NCBI RefSeq assembly: GCF_014645195.1 | Contig: NZ_BMLK01000005.1 | Location: 1 to 64,000 of the forward strand | Source of the DNA: Novosphingobium indicum | GTDB lineage: Bacteria > Pseudomonadota > Alphaproteobacteria > Sphingomonadales > Sphingomonadaceae | DNA: 64,000 bases | Direction: 5' to 3' | Shown here: positions 1 through 8,703 of the stretch, in pieces | Layout: each line of letters begins with the position of its first letter | Numbering within the stretch: the first letter of the stretch is position 1 | Translations under genes and position numbers: made by a program | The notes under the pieces: generated by a model | The model's database searches: none | Seen by the model: the letters and a program-made list of their open reading frames with translations, nothing else | What the model was told of the DNA's origin: nothing

Positions 1-2
1 CA

Positions 3-50
3 GAAGAATGCCAGAACTACTTCAGAAAAGCAGGCTATGCGTCAGATTAA
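3..50 (+). pseudogene. 3' end of an IS630-family transposase (cut by window edge)
   Basis: The first bases read in frame as EECQNYFRKAGYASD followed by a stop, which matches the usual C-terminus of IS630-family DDE transposases, where an EC..YF..AGY ending is common. Only 15 codons are inside the window, so whether the gene is intact cannot be judged. From position 51 to the dmeF terminator near 210 I recognise nothing; this stretch probably includes the end of the element. Confidence 0.6.
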
Positions 51-209
51 ACGTGCGTTGCTCTAACCCATGCACGAATTCCTCGGCAAGCGGCTTTCAA
101 GTCGCAGCAAGAATTTGGTACATCGGGCGATTGTGGCCGAAGCGATAGACGAGGAATGCGCGGCGTGGCTCATCATCAACGCCTTCGTTCGCCAGCAAGT
201 TGCGTAGGC

Positions 210-253
210 AAAAAAGGCCGCGAGAGTGCTGGCTGGAGGCTCTACACTCGCGG
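210..253 (-). terminator. Intrinsic terminator after the dmeF-like gene
   Basis: A 7-bp perfect stem (CCGCGAG at 218-224 with CTCGCGG at 247-253) lies just beyond the stop of the minus-strand dmeF-like gene. On that strand it is followed by CC and then six T residues (complement of 210-215). The loop is long, about 22 nt, and can pair further (TG with CA). Stem plus T-run in the right orientation supports rho-independent termination. Confidence 0.6.
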
Positions 254-266
254 GGAACCGAACTGA

Positions 267-1214
267 TTAAGCCGCCTTGAGTTCAGGGTGCTCGCCCCGG
301 CATTTATGAATTTCGACGGTGACGTGGACATACTCCTCGTGAATCAAGAGCCGGGCGGCATACTCCGTCGGTTCCAAGGGTTCGGCGGCAACGAGCGAAA
401 CAACCGCAGCAAATTTCCCCGGTCCTACTCGCCAGATGTGCAGGTCGGTGACCGACGCGTCTCCATCTTCAATGGTCTCACGGACCTCCGCGAATTGGGC
501 GCTGTCGGCATCGGCATCGACCAGCACAGCCGCGGTATCCCGCAGCAAGGACCATGACCATCGCCCGATAACCAGCGCTCCGACAAGACCCATCGCAGCA
601 TCCATCCAAGCCCAGCCGAGATATCGACCGGCAAATAGTGCAATGATTGCCAATACGGAGGTCAGTGCATCGGCCAGAACATGAAAATAAGCGGATCGCA
701 GGTTGTTGTCGGTATGCGTGTGGTCGTGACCGTGATCGTGTCCGTGCACATGGTGATGAGCGGCACCTAATAGCCAAGCGCTCAGTAGATTGACGAGAAG
801 CCCGAGGACCGCAATCCAGATGGCCTCGCTGTAAGCAATTGCCTGAGGGCTAATGAGGCGTTGGAATGACTCTACAGCGATCCCGATGGCGAAGATCGCC
901 AATACCACCGCACTGGCAAATCCTGCGAGGTCGCCAATTTTACCGGTTCCAAGGGTGAACCTGGGATTGTCAGCGTGTCGCCGGGCAAACCAGTACGCGA
1001 AAGCTGCAACTCCAAGCGCGCCAGCATGCGTCGCCATGTGAATGCCATCGGCAAGGAGAGCCATAGATCCGGTCAACAGGCCAGCGACGATCTCGACGAC
1101 CATCATCGCTGCGGTCAGCATTACGACATACCGCGTCCGGCGCTCGTTGGCGTCGTGATAGGTGCTCAGGAAATTGTGGCTATGAGCAAAGTCGCTCAAG
1201 TCGTTGTGATGCAT
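267..1214 (-). CDS. dmeF: DmeF-like cation diffusion facilitator (Co/Ni exporter)
   Basis: Inner-membrane CDF antiporter, 315 residues, expected to move Co2+/Ni2+ (possibly Zn2+) from cytoplasm to periplasm in exchange for protons. The start at 1214 gives an N-terminus rich in His and Asp (MHHNDLSDFAHSHNF), typical of DmeF; a longer start at 1283 would add unrelated sequence. The CDF metal site is visible in TM2 (LLADGIHM: Asp and His) and TM5 (HVLADALTS: His and Asp). Between TM4 and TM5 is a His-rich loop with repeated HGHDH units. The C-terminal cytoplasmic domain ends with a DLHIW motif and a VEIHKC tail. No RcnR-type DmeR regulator is seen next to it. It is followed by a terminator, so it probably forms its own unit. 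Confidence 0.85.
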   Translation of the reverse strand: MHHNDLSDFAHSHNFLSTYHDANERRTRYVVMLTAAMMVVEIVAGLLTGSMALLADGIHMATHAGALGVAAFAYWFARRHADNPRFTLGTGKIGDLAGFASAVVLAIFAIGIAVESFQRLISPQAIAYSEAIWIAVLGLLVNLLSAWLLGAAHHHVHGHDHGHDHTHTDNNLRSAYFHVLADALTSVLAIIALFAGRYLGWAWMDAAMGLVGALVIGRWSWSLLRDTAAVLVDADADSAQFAEVRETIEDGDASVTDLHIWRVGPGKFAAVVSLVAAEPLEPTEYAARLLIHEEYVHVTVEIHKCRGEHPELKAA

Positions 1215-1502
1215 GAGAATACCTTGGTGACTACGATGTCTGATCGGAGATAGAGGATATTCCAGCTGACAGGCGTTGAGCAACCTTTGAAGAGTCGGTG
1301 ATTTCTTGGGGATGACCTGTCAGGACTGGCTGAAATTTCCGATCATTCTGACCGCCGGCGTCGACGTGGAAGGCCTTCAGCATGGGCGCTTTCAAGTGCG
1401 GAAGGGTTGCCCAACAAAATGGCAAACACCATCATGGCGAATTCTCCCGGCGTTGCGTCTGCTTGCACGACGTTGCGCGGGGAGCGGCGCGCCGCAGCAT
1501 CT

Positions 1503-3443
1503 CTATTCAACAGCGCTACGAACGACATTTTTGCGTCCGTTGTACCAGAACCCGATCCAAAGGCTCACAACCGTCAGAAGCTGGAGAAGCAGCGGCTGCA
1601 ATGCTGGAAAAATGCCGAGCATCGACAGTCTGGGCACATATGCGACCGGCGTGATGTCGATCAGGCCTGCTTCTTGAAGTGCAGCCGTCCCCTTGCCAGC
1701 GAGAACCACCGCGAGGACGGCGATGAGTGCCGAACTGTAAGTGAAGAATTTCCCGATGGGCAGCGAACGGCTGTAGCGCAGCATGGCCCAGGCGATTGCC
1801 GCGAGGAACGCAATCGCAGCGGCAGTACCTGCCGCGATGACGCTGCCGCGTCCCTGCGCCGCCAACGCCGCGAAGAAGAGGATCGTCTCGAAGGCTTCGC
1901 GATAGACGACAAGGAAAGCGAGACCGAATAGGAACCACGCCGAACTGCGCGACAGAGCCTTGCCGAGCACCTTGTCTATGTAGCGCTGCCAGCTCTCGGC
2001 TTGCGACTTGCCATGCATCCAGATGCCGACAGAGACGAGCACTACCGCCGCAAAGAGCGAGCCGAAGCCTTCCGTGAGTTCCCGGCTCGCGCCGCTGATC
2101 CCGATCGCATAAGTGGCGACCGCCCAGGTCGCTCCGCCCGCAACGAGCGCCGCAATCCAACCGCCATGAACATAGGGCACCACTTCGGGTCGGTCGGCCT
2201 TGCGAAGAAAGGCGATCATCGCAACGACGATCAGCAGCGCCTCTAGTCCTTCACGCAAGAGGATGGTGAGCGCACCGATAAAGGTCGAAGCGTCGCTCGC
2301 CGCATCAGGTGAAAGAACAGCCTCAACATCCGCAAACAGGCTTTCAAGCACGGCTTCTTTTCCGGCAAGCTCCTCAGCGGTGACACCGCGTCTGATTGCG
2401 GCGCGGTATTCGCCCATCGCACCCTCGATACGCGCCATGAGCGTCGCGTCTCGCGCCGCCAGGATTGGCTCCACCGGCTCGAACCCGTCGAGATAGGCGG
2501 AGAGAGCCAACCGCTTGGCTGCTTGCCTGTCGCCCTCGCGATAGGCAGCGAGGCTCTGCCTGAGCTTTTCGCGCGCGACAGTGAGCGAAGCTGGCGTCGC
2601 CACGTTGAGTGCCTGCGGGTTCGCACGCAGATAGCCCATAGCGGCGTCGGCCTTGTCCTGGTCGATGGTGCGGCCAAGGTTCTCGGGCGTCATGGTGGCC
2701 AAGGTCTGGAGGTCGGGGATGCGCTGGCGCAGGGCCAGGTCGCTTTTCCAGAAGCGCTCACCGGCAGCCGCATCCTTGAAAGCCAGGCTTCCTACATAGG
2801 TTGCCAGCGCCCACCTATCTTGGGAGGGCATGTCCGCGAAGCTCTGCATGGCAGTGCCGTCGAGTCCCTGATCGATCACCTGGTAAAGCGCGAACAGGCT
2901 GCGCTTGCGCGCGCGCTCAGTATCAGTGAAGGCGATCGGCGGCGGGTCGAGCCCTGCGGCCTGCGGACCGTGGCCATCACCGTTTGCGCCGTGGCAACTT
3001 GCACAATGCTCTGCGTAGAGCGCCGCGCCACGAGCCGGATCAGGAGCCTTTGCTGGCGCGAGTGGCACCGGATAAGCAGCGAGCAGGTCGCTCGCCAGAG
3101 AGCGTGCCTTTTGCGCGACAATATCAGGGGCTGCCTTGGACGCTATTGCGGTCTGGAGCCCTTCCGCTTCGACAATGAGCCGCGCGCGCTCGGCCTTCGC
3201 GGGAAGCGCCGCGATGCCGCTCCGGATCGTCGCGGAGAACTCGGTCATCTCGGCATATTCAGCCGAGCTGGTGACGCGACCGTTCGACACTGCGCCACCG
3301 TAATCGACTGCCACATAATCGAGCAGTCTCCAAACGGTCTGAGCCTCACCGGCTTCCGCCCGCGCGCCAGCGGGATTGAGCATGAGACCGGCAAATACGG
3401 TCATAAGGCTGACAAGAAAGCGAAGGCGGAATGGGACAGGCAC
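1503..3443 (-). CDS. FTR1-family iron permease fused to a c-type cytochrome
   Basis: A 646-residue protein starting at GTG (3443), with CGGAG about 9 nt upstream. A signal peptide (about residues 1-29) leads to a periplasmic region with one haem c site, CASCH at residues 147-151. After a helical linker, an FTR1 permease domain fills about residue 390 to the end. It carries the two ferroxidase/permease signatures, REGLE and the variant REAFE, among about seven membrane segments. The family takes up iron with the help of oxidation; in this subfamily the attached cytochrome is thought to accept electrons. The gene lies 17 bp after a CDF gene on the same strand, so the two are probably cotranscribed from the MerR-type promoter. 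Metal specificity is inferred; Fe is the family default. Confidence 0.85.
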   Translation of the reverse strand: MPVPFRLRFLVSLMTVFAGLMLNPAGARAEAGEAQTVWRLLDYVAVDYGGAVSNGRVTSSAEYAEMTEFSATIRSGIAALPAKAERARLIVEAEGLQTAIASKAAPDIVAQKARSLASDLLAAYPVPLAPAKAPDPARGAALYAEHCASCHGANGDGHGPQAAGLDPPPIAFTDTERARKRSLFALYQVIDQGLDGTAMQSFADMPSQDRWALATYVGSLAFKDAAAGERFWKSDLALRQRIPDLQTLATMTPENLGRTIDQDKADAAMGYLRANPQALNVATPASLTVAREKLRQSLAAYREGDRQAAKRLALSAYLDGFEPVEPILAARDATLMARIEGAMGEYRAAIRRGVTAEELAGKEAVLESLFADVEAVLSPDAASDASTFIGALTILLREGLEALLIVVAMIAFLRKADRPEVVPYVHGGWIAALVAGGATWAVATYAIGISGASRELTEGFGSLFAAVVLVSVGIWMHGKSQAESWQRYIDKVLGKALSRSSAWFLFGLAFLVVYREAFETILFFAALAAQGRGSVIAAGTAAAIAFLAAIAWAMLRYSRSLPIGKFFTYSSALIAVLAVVLAGKGTAALQEAGLIDITPVAYVPRLSMLGIFPALQPLLLQLLTVVSLWIGFWYNGRKNVVRSAVE

Positions 3444-3460
3444 GCGTGAAACTCCGAAGG

Positions 3461-4105
3461 TCAGGACGCCAGAGCCAGTTGATGCAGCTCGGCACGCGCA
3501 CTGCGGAGAATCTCGAAGGCGGAATGAAGGAAGAGCGCCGCGATCACGGCGGCGACCGTCAGGTCGGGCCAGGCGCTGTTGGTCAAGGCGACCAGGCCGG
3601 CAGCCGCGATCACGGCAACATTGGCGAGGGCGTCGTTACGGCTGAACAGCCAGACCGCACGGACATTCGCATCACCTTCACGGAAGCGTGAAAGGACGAA
3701 TGCCGATGCGCCATTGATGACAAGCGCGATAATACCGATGCCCCCCATCAGATCGGCATCGGGAGCAACGGCGGTCAGTGCGCGCCAGAATGCGACCCCG
3801 ATCACGCCAAGACCGAGGGTCATAAGGAATATTCCCTGCACGAGCGCGATGCGCGCGCGCACCGCCGCAGCCCAGCCGAGTGCAATCAGTCCGACAAACG
3901 TGATTGTCCCGTCCCCGAGGAAGTCGAGCGCATCGGCCTTGAGCGCCTGACTGTCGGCAATGAACCCGCCGACGATCTCGCATGCGCCGAAGCCCAGATT
4001 GAGCAGCACGACGATCCACAACGCTCGCCGATACGCTGGATCGTGTTCAGCGCGATTGCTGTCTCCGGTGCAGCCGCAGCCGCCTGATTGATTCGAATCC
4101 ACCAT
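3461..4105 (-). CDS. Short CDF-type cation transporter without C-terminal domain
   Basis: A 214-residue membrane protein with a Cys-rich N-terminus (GGCGCTG) and about six predicted TM helices. The CDF metal motifs are in TM2 (ALKADALDFLGD) and TM5 (FSRNDALANV), but the usual cytoplasmic metallochaperone-like domain is absent. Such short forms are common beside MerR-family regulators. Its ATG lies only 6 nt beyond the predicted -10 element of a MerR-type promoter, so the mRNA is probably leaderless. It is divergent from the MerR gene at 4270 and followed by the FTR1-cytochrome gene. Likely substrates are divalent cations (Zn, Cd, Pb or Fe); the sequence does not decide between them. A decayed relative lies at 20921-21130. 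Confidence 0.8.
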   Translation of the reverse strand: MVDSNQSGGCGCTGDSNRAEHDPAYRRALWIVVLLNLGFGACEIVGGFIADSQALKADALDFLGDGTITFVGLIALGWAAAVRARIALVQGIFLMTLGLGVIGVAFWRALTAVAPDADLMGGIGIIALVINGASAFVLSRFREGDANVRAVWLFSRNDALANVAVIAAAGLVALTNSAWPDLTVAAVIAALFLHSAFEILRSARAELHQLALAS

Positions 4106-4111
4106 GGCCGC

Positions 4112-4142
4112 CTTCTACAAGCTCCAGCTACTGTAGAAGCAA
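4112..4142 (-). promoter_or_regulatory. MerR-type promoter and operator for the CDF-FTR1 unit
   Basis: A perfect 8-bp inverted repeat (CTTCTACA at 4112-4119, TGTAGAAG at 4132-4139) lies between the divergent genes. On the minus strand a -35-like TTGCTT (4137-4142) and a -10-like TAGAAG (4112-4117) are 19 bp apart, the over-long spacing that MerR-family activators correct by twisting DNA. The operator sits between the two elements, as in mer and znt promoters. The predicted transcription start falls at or within a base or two of the ATG at 4105. Confidence 0.8.
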
Positions 4143-4269
4143 GCATTTTTGCGAATCGTTCGCGATATGCGTTTTTTCCGGCACATCAACTCGGTCATCT
4201 CCGGCGCAACACGGTTGGATTAAAGCATGAAAGTCCGTAAGTTCTCCGGCGACTGGAGGATCAAGTCTT

Positions 4270-4686
4270 ATGACGAAGCGGCTGGCGATTGGCGACCTGG
4301 CGCGGCAGACTGGCACCAAGGTAAATACCATTCGGTTCTACGAGGAAATTGGCCTCCTCCCGCTTCCCAACCGCACTGCATCGGGGCGGCGGACCTATGT
4401 CACGGCTGACGTTCGTCGTCTCGCGTTCATCCGGCACGGACGCGGGCTTGGCTTCTCTATCGATGAGATACGCTCCCTGCTTGCTCTTGCCGATGAGCCT
4501 GAGCGCGATTGTGCCGAAGCTACAGTTATTGCAGAAAAGCATCTTCTCGACATTGAAGCGCGAATTGCGCGCCTCGAAACATTGCGCGATGTGCTGGCGA
4601 AGATCGTCGTTTCCTGTGAGGGGGGCTGCGTTGGAGATTGCCAGGTGATCGAAGCGATCGCTGGCGCAGAAATGCCTATCGAGTGA
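4270..4686 (+). CDS. MerR-family metal-responsive regulator
   Basis: A 138-residue regulator starting at ATG 4270 with GGAGGA upstream. The N-terminal winged HTH carries the family pattern (IGDLARQTG, NTIRFYEEIGLL, GRRTY). A long dimerisation helix is followed by a metal-binding loop. Cysteines occur at the start of the dimer helix (DCAEA) and in a Cys-rich tail (SCEGGCVGDCQ), with 35 and 8 residues between the likely ligands, as in MerR, PbrR and CadR. It should repress and, with metal, activate the divergent CDF gene through the operator at 4112-4142. Hg, Pb, Cd or Zn are all possible effectors. The genuine mercury MerR of this window is the one at 31685. Confidence 0.85.
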   Translation: MTKRLAIGDLARQTGTKVNTIRFYEEIGLLPLPNRTASGRRTYVTADVRRLAFIRHGRGLGFSIDEIRSLLALADEPERDCAEATVIAEKHLLDIEARIARLETLRDVLAKIVVSCEGGCVGDCQVIEAIAGAEMPIE

Positions 4687-5135
4687 AGTCCTCAATAATC
4701 AGAAGGTGATGGCTCTGAAAGGCGCTACGCTCTCGTCGTGTGGACTTCAGCAACCCTGAAACTATTGTCCCTTGCATGCCTGTTCGCGTTTCCGCTTGAC
4801 TTTGCCGAGCGCATTGAGTTCACGCCCCTGCGGAAAGGACTTCGTACCGATCTGGGGGGTTGTCTGCGACTGGATGGCGTTCAAGGGGCACTTTCGTACC
4901 CCAGTGTCTGACGTTCACTTTCAAAGCGACCTTTACTTCAGACTATGGACCGGTAGCCAGGGCGAGACCGGTCGGAGCATCCAAAGGCGGAACACCGATC
5001 TGCGACATCTATGGCAATGGGTCGGAGAGCGGCGATATTCCAGCTGCCGAAGGCGCGCGCGCTGTCCAGCAGCAGGCCATTTATCCAAACTTGGGGCGGA
5101 GAAACACGAAATGTAAGAGTCTTGGGATCAGACAC
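4687..5135. other. Intergenic stretch, no recognisable gene
   Basis: About 450 bp between convergent genes. Short open frames exist on both strands but none shows a recognisable family, a ribosome site or a signal peptide. I could not match it to an insertion sequence. It may be eroded coding DNA. Confidence 0.4.
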
Positions 5136-5783
5136 TTATTGTTTTTTCTCGGATCCCTGTGCCTCATCCACCAGGTTTCTCCACTTTCCCCAACGGGGAA
5201 TGAACATCGGTACCCGGGACTGGTAGGTTCGGTAGGCGTTTCCGAACAGGGTTACCATGCGACGTTCCTCGCTGCGCGCAAGAAGAAAATAGGCGATCAC
5301 AATCAAAGGGAACAGGCCAACCGAGAAGAGCGTCGGCCAGTGAACGACCCCTTCGCCAAAGAGCGCCAGGAACAAGCCCAAATACTGCGGATGCCTGACG
5401 AACCTGTACAGCCCGTCCGTCACGAGTTGGTCCTCTTGACGAGCGCGATGGACCTCTCGCCAGCCCTGGATGAAGATACCTATGCCGATAAATGCGAGGC
5501 CGTAGCCCAGAATCATCGAAATCAACATGCCCGTTTCGCCGACACTGGCAAGTGTCGACCAAAGGCTTGCGCTGACATATTCCCTGTCGAGGCCAAACGA
5601 ACGCACCAGCAAGTAGATTGTCAACGGGAAACCATACATTTCTGCATAAAGTGCGATGATAAAGGCCTGGACCAGACCCGCACCCGCCCATTCCCGCCAA
5701 GCCTGCGGAGCAAAATATCGGTAGAATATCCAGGATACCACTACGATCATTATCGCCGCGAGGCCCCACCCGAATGTTCCCAT
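5136..5783 (-). CDS. Isoprenylcysteine carboxyl methyltransferase-like membrane protein
   Basis: A 215-residue polytopic protein with about five or six hydrophobic segments. The C-terminal half carries the ICMT/PEMT-family pattern: LVTDGLYRFVRHPQYLG, which forms the AdoMet contact, then a helix and EERRMVTLFGNAYRTYQSRVP. This family methylates lipids or small molecules at the membrane; bacterial members are mostly uncharacterised and often sit beside metal exporters. A GGGG-type ribosome site precedes ATG 5783. It is the last gene of the long minus-strand run, about 350 bp beyond the universal stress protein. No substrate can be proposed. Confidence 0.75.
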   Translation of the reverse strand: MGTFGWGLAAIMIVVVSWIFYRYFAPQAWREWAGAGLVQAFIIALYAEMYGFPLTIYLLVRSFGLDREYVSASLWSTLASVGETGMLISMILGYGLAFIGIGIFIQGWREVHRARQEDQLVTDGLYRFVRHPQYLGLFLALFGEGVVHWPTLFSVGLFPLIVIAYFLLARSEERRMVTLFGNAYRTYQSRVPMFIPRWGKWRNLVDEAQGSEKKQ

Positions 5784-6136
5784 GATATCCCCCTAATGTT
5801 GGTGCAATGGCATGCGTCTAGCGTTGTGCCCTGCAGAAATACTGATCGTTGTCCATTCAGCGGACTAAGACGCGCCAGCGGATGAAATCTTACAGGTTCG
5901 CTGAAAGCGGAGTTCAGGTGAGACCTTCAGGTGGCAGAGCATTCGGCGCCACGCAATGCGGGCCGACTTTCCGAAAGGCGGGCATGCCTTCCGTCCCAGT
6001 CGGACACCTGCGATAGGTTCTGTAAGTCGGACCTGCGAAAGAATGCCAACCACGGCAAGTTTGCAAGTGGTTCAAGAGCTTCTGACATATCATGTATTTG
6101 ATCCTCGGCATTCGCTGGAGCAGGCAGATACGGCAT
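5784..6136. other. Intergenic stretch, nothing recognised
   Basis: About 350 bp between two minus-strand genes. It should hold the promoter of the methyltransferase gene, but I could not pick convincing -35 and -10 elements or a terminator. No family was recognised in any frame. Confidence 0.4.
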
Positions 6137-6940
6137 CTAATGAGCCATAAACCAGGACAGGCCTCCAGTCCTGAGCAACTCTCTGGTGACACCACCCCAA
6201 ACGCGCTCGGCGATCGGTCCGCGACTGTAGGCACCTGCGACGATCAGATCTGCTGTCTCCCGATGTGCGTGGCAAATCAGATCCGCGCCCACACCATATT
6301 CGGAACGCGAAAGGTGGAGATGGCCAGCTGAAACGTTATGTCGACTTAGATGCGCGGCAACCGATTCAAGGCGCGGGCCGTTTATTTCGTCTCCCACACC
6401 GACGACGGTCACCTTGTCCGCGCGCTCCAGGATCGGCAATGCATCGTGCAAGGCGCGCCGCGCCTGCGGGCAATCTTTCCACAACACAAGAACATTGGAA
6501 AAATGACATGACGCTATGGCCCCGCCTGTCCGTAGCACGGGGGTCCCCGAATTCAGCGCAAGCGCGGCTGGTTCAGCCATAACACAGCCATTGTCTTCGG
6601 ATTCGCTGGTAATCAGAAGATCGGCGGCCAGAAGGTGCTCTTGCAGGGCGCTGGCCGGGTCACGGATCCCCTCACACCATTCCACGTCAATCGATGCGTC
6701 CGGGAAAACTTTCTTGAACGCTGTTCTCGAAGAATCCAGGGATTCCTGCATCTCCTGCGCTTTGATCTGAACAGATAAACTATTCCCTGAAAGGGCATCC
6801 GTGAAACGCGCCTTTGGCCAAGCATAGGCGGCGACGAGCAACTTTGCGTCAAACGCGACGGCAAACGCACGCGCTAGTTTAAGCGTCTGCTCAATGTTAT
6901 TCTTGGGGCACGCATCTATAACTATATCCCGATAACTCAC
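6137..6940 (-). CDS. Universal stress protein, tandem UspA-like domains
   Basis: A 267-residue cytoplasmic protein starting at GTG 6940, with GGAG 7 nt upstream. It has two UspA-type alpha/beta domains. The first (MSYRDIVIDACP onward) is degenerate. The second ends with the family's ADLIVAGAYSRGPIAERVWGG segment, corresponding to the nucleotide-binding G-x2-G-x9-G(S/T) loop. Tandem Usp proteins bind ATP or act as stress adaptors. A second tandem Usp lies at 38997-39836. It is probably expressed on its own, since 130 bp separate it from the lipoprotein gene upstream. Confidence 0.8.
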   Translation of the reverse strand: MSYRDIVIDACPKNNIEQTLKLARAFAVAFDAKLLVAAYAWPKARFTDALSGNSLSVQIKAQEMQESLDSSRTAFKKVFPDASIDVEWCEGIRDPASALQEHLLAADLLITSESEDNGCVMAEPAALALNSGTPVLRTGGAIASCHFSNVLVLWKDCPQARRALHDALPILERADKVTVVGVGDEINGPRLESVAAHLSRHNVSAGHLHLSRSEYGVGADLICHAHRETADLIVAGAYSRGPIAERVWGGVTRELLRTGGLSWFMAH

Positions 6941-7074
6941 GGACCATCTCCATACGAAAGGCGTTTTGATTCGAATAATTCCGCGTTCTAAAACGCTCTA
7001 GCGAAATGAAATAACAGGCTGGCACTCAGATCCTCGCCATCTGAGACCTCGCAATCTTACACCCCGCACACATC

Positions 7075-7494
7075 TCAATCGAGCCGGTCAGGTTTTTGCC
7101 GGTCTGGCGCGGCACGATACTCAACCCTGACTGACCCGATCTCGAGCGGCGTTGATGTGCGGAGGAACGCGGTAAAGGTCACCGACGGGCTGCCGCGCGG
7201 TGAAAGCGTCCCCCATCGTGTATCGACGGTTACCGGCGGGCGGCGATCCTCAAACAAGCCCTGGACATGAAGATGGCCCCAGATGGGACGAGAGAGTGGT
7301 GCCTGCCGCCTGACCCTACCGGTAACAAGTAGGCCTTTTTCATGTGCGTAGCTCCTGACGCCGTAAATGGCCAGTTGCCTGCCGGGAAGTGTAATGACGG
7401 AGGTTTCCAATCGCGGACCGTAGCTGCAGGCGGAGAGAAATAGAACACAGGCCAAAGAGCGCGCGCGGTTTCCCGGCAAACGAATCTTGCTCAT
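7075..7494 (-). CDS. Small lipoprotein of unknown function
   Basis: The start at 7494 gives a 139-residue protein whose N-terminus (MSKIRLPGNRARSLACVLFLSACSYGP) has a basic region, a hydrophobic stretch and a lipobox-like LSAC. The remainder looks like a beta-rich periplasmic domain with no Cys pair or metal motif that I recognise. It is 80 bp downstream of the MliC-like lipoprotein gene on the same strand. Upstream starts would disrupt the signal sequence. Confidence 0.55.
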   Translation of the reverse strand: MSKIRLPGNRARSLACVLFLSACSYGPRLETSVITLPGRQLAIYGVRSYAHEKGLLVTGRVRRQAPLSRPIWGHLHVQGLFEDRRPPVTVDTRWGTLSPRGSPSVTFTAFLRTSTPLEIGSVRVEYRAAPDRQKPDRLD

Positions 7495-7574
7495 GGTTTT
7501 AAACCTTCCGCGCATGTGAAGGCGTCTCCGGGAAACTGCGTCGCACCCGTGTGCTTCCAACGGCGTGGAGGTTT

Positions 7575-7958
7575 TCAGCCGCGCTTGCACAGGATCGGCT
7601 CGCGGTCGGTTTCTTCAAGCGTCAGATCCTTTCCCGAGAGCATGATGTTCATCCGCTCTCCAAGAAAAATCCGACCTTGTGCCGCAGCTGACAGACGCAG
7701 TGCTGGACCATCCGGAGATCGGCGCACCATCATCGACAAGCCGTCTTGAAGGATGTCGATGTATAGCACCTGCCCGCCCTCACAGCGATAGGAATGGCTT
7801 TCTCCGATGGGCGGTGTCGAGGCATTGTCCGAGCCGCGCTGATCATCGGTTCCTGCGCCGGAGCACGCGGCCACCAAGCCGGCGACCAGAATAGGAAGGA
7901 CGATCCGCACTCCGGCGCGATACGCGTCACATTTACGCGCTTTAATTGCCTGGGTCAT
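7575..7958 (-). CDS. MliC-like lipoprotein (C-type lysozyme inhibitor fold)
   Basis: From ATG 7958, 127 residues. A signal sequence ends in a lipobox (LVAAC), so the mature protein is probably lipid-anchored. The mature part shows the MliC pattern: an early Cys (YRCEGGQ), several short beta strands (LYIDILQ, SMMVRRS, LRLSAAAQG), a LSGKDLTLEE segment and a terminal Cys (LCKRG) that would close a disulfide. MliC proteins inhibit lysozyme in the periplasm. The match is by pattern only, so the domain call is moderate. Confidence 0.6.
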   Translation of the reverse strand: MTQAIKARKCDAYRAGVRIVLPILVAGLVAACSGAGTDDQRGSDNASTPPIGESHSYRCEGGQVLYIDILQDGLSMMVRRSPDGPALRLSAAAQGRIFLGERMNIMLSGKDLTLEETDREPILCKRG

Positions 7959-8197
7959 AGTGCAACTCACTCTCTCGACAATATTCTTGCAAAATATGCA
8001 ACAATGGTGCCGCCGTGGGCACGCGGGGGCGGGAGGCGTGCCCACGGCGTGGTCCTGCGCGGGCGGAGTGTGCTCGTCTTGCGGAGCCCTTTCACTTCTT
8101 TCCGAGGACCAAAGGAATAGGTTGCGGCGTGGATTTGCCGATTTCTCGGTGTCTATCCCATTCGACCAGTGCAGATTGACCTATGTTCATATCTTTC

Positions 8198-8683
8198 CTA
8201 TCGATCAGGGCGAAAGCCCTTGCGAGCCCGAGGCTTGTTGGATTTTGGCTTCGACAGCACACGCGTCAGCCGTCTTTGCAAGAGACGATCCGTTGCTTTC
8301 AGCATTCCCTGGAAGTTTCGCCGCAGCCCCCTGAGCGGCAGAAGAGATAGGAGCCCAGTGCATCGATAGCTATGGACCAGTTTCGAGCCGACCGGATCAT
8401 GGCCTATCGAGAAGCGCTCCTCGAGCGTCATCAGCCAGCCAAGACGAAGCTGGAATGCGAGCCGAGTGCCTTCGTCGCATTCGGCCACTACCGAATCCAT
8501 GGTCCAGAATCGGTCCTTGCGCGGATCGATCCTGAAGGAATATTGAACGACACTCTTCGGAACCGGCAGCCCAGTGGGCCGGGTATAAGGATGCCAGAAT
8601 TTATAGTCCTCAAACCTGGACAGGACCGGCCAGACTTTTGCCGGTGACGCATGCAAGATCGTCTCGTTGATCTCTTCGATCAT
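8198..8683 (-). CDS. SRPBCC (START-like) family protein
   Basis: ATG 8683 is preceded by GGAGG at ideal spacing; an upstream TTG at 8707 is less likely. The 161-residue protein has the SRPBCC/polyketide-cyclase-like pattern: a first strand INETILHASPAKVWPVLS, a YKFWHPY segment, later strands, and a long C-terminal helix ending in basic residues. This fold makes a deep hydrophobic cavity for lipid-like ligands. It is a paralogue of 13326-13796, and the two bracket the ATPase-TolC pair. It starts 20 bp after the zinc-ribbon gene and is likely in the same operon. Confidence 0.7.
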   Translation of the reverse strand: MIEEINETILHASPAKVWPVLSRFEDYKFWHPYTRPTGLPVPKSVVQYSFRIDPRKDRFWTMDSVVAECDEGTRLAFQLRLGWLMTLEERFSIGHDPVGSKLVHSYRCTGLLSLLPLRGLRRNFQGMLKATDRLLQRRLTRVLSKPKSNKPRARKGFRPDR

Positions 8684-8703
8684 GCGCGCCTCCACAAACC
8701 GGC

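Noticed and set aside
70..207. 45-codon open frame next to the IS630 tail
   Set aside because: No ribosome site, family or conserved feature; probably part of the noncoding end of the insertion sequence.
1343..1528. Minus-strand 61-codon open frame after the FTR1 gene
   Set aside because: It overlaps the FTR1 3' end in another frame, with no supporting ribosome site or family.
4860..5885. Plus-strand open frame of over 300 codons across the methyltransferase gene
   Set aside because: It runs opposite the ICMT-like gene, whose motifs are unambiguous, and shows no protein-family features.
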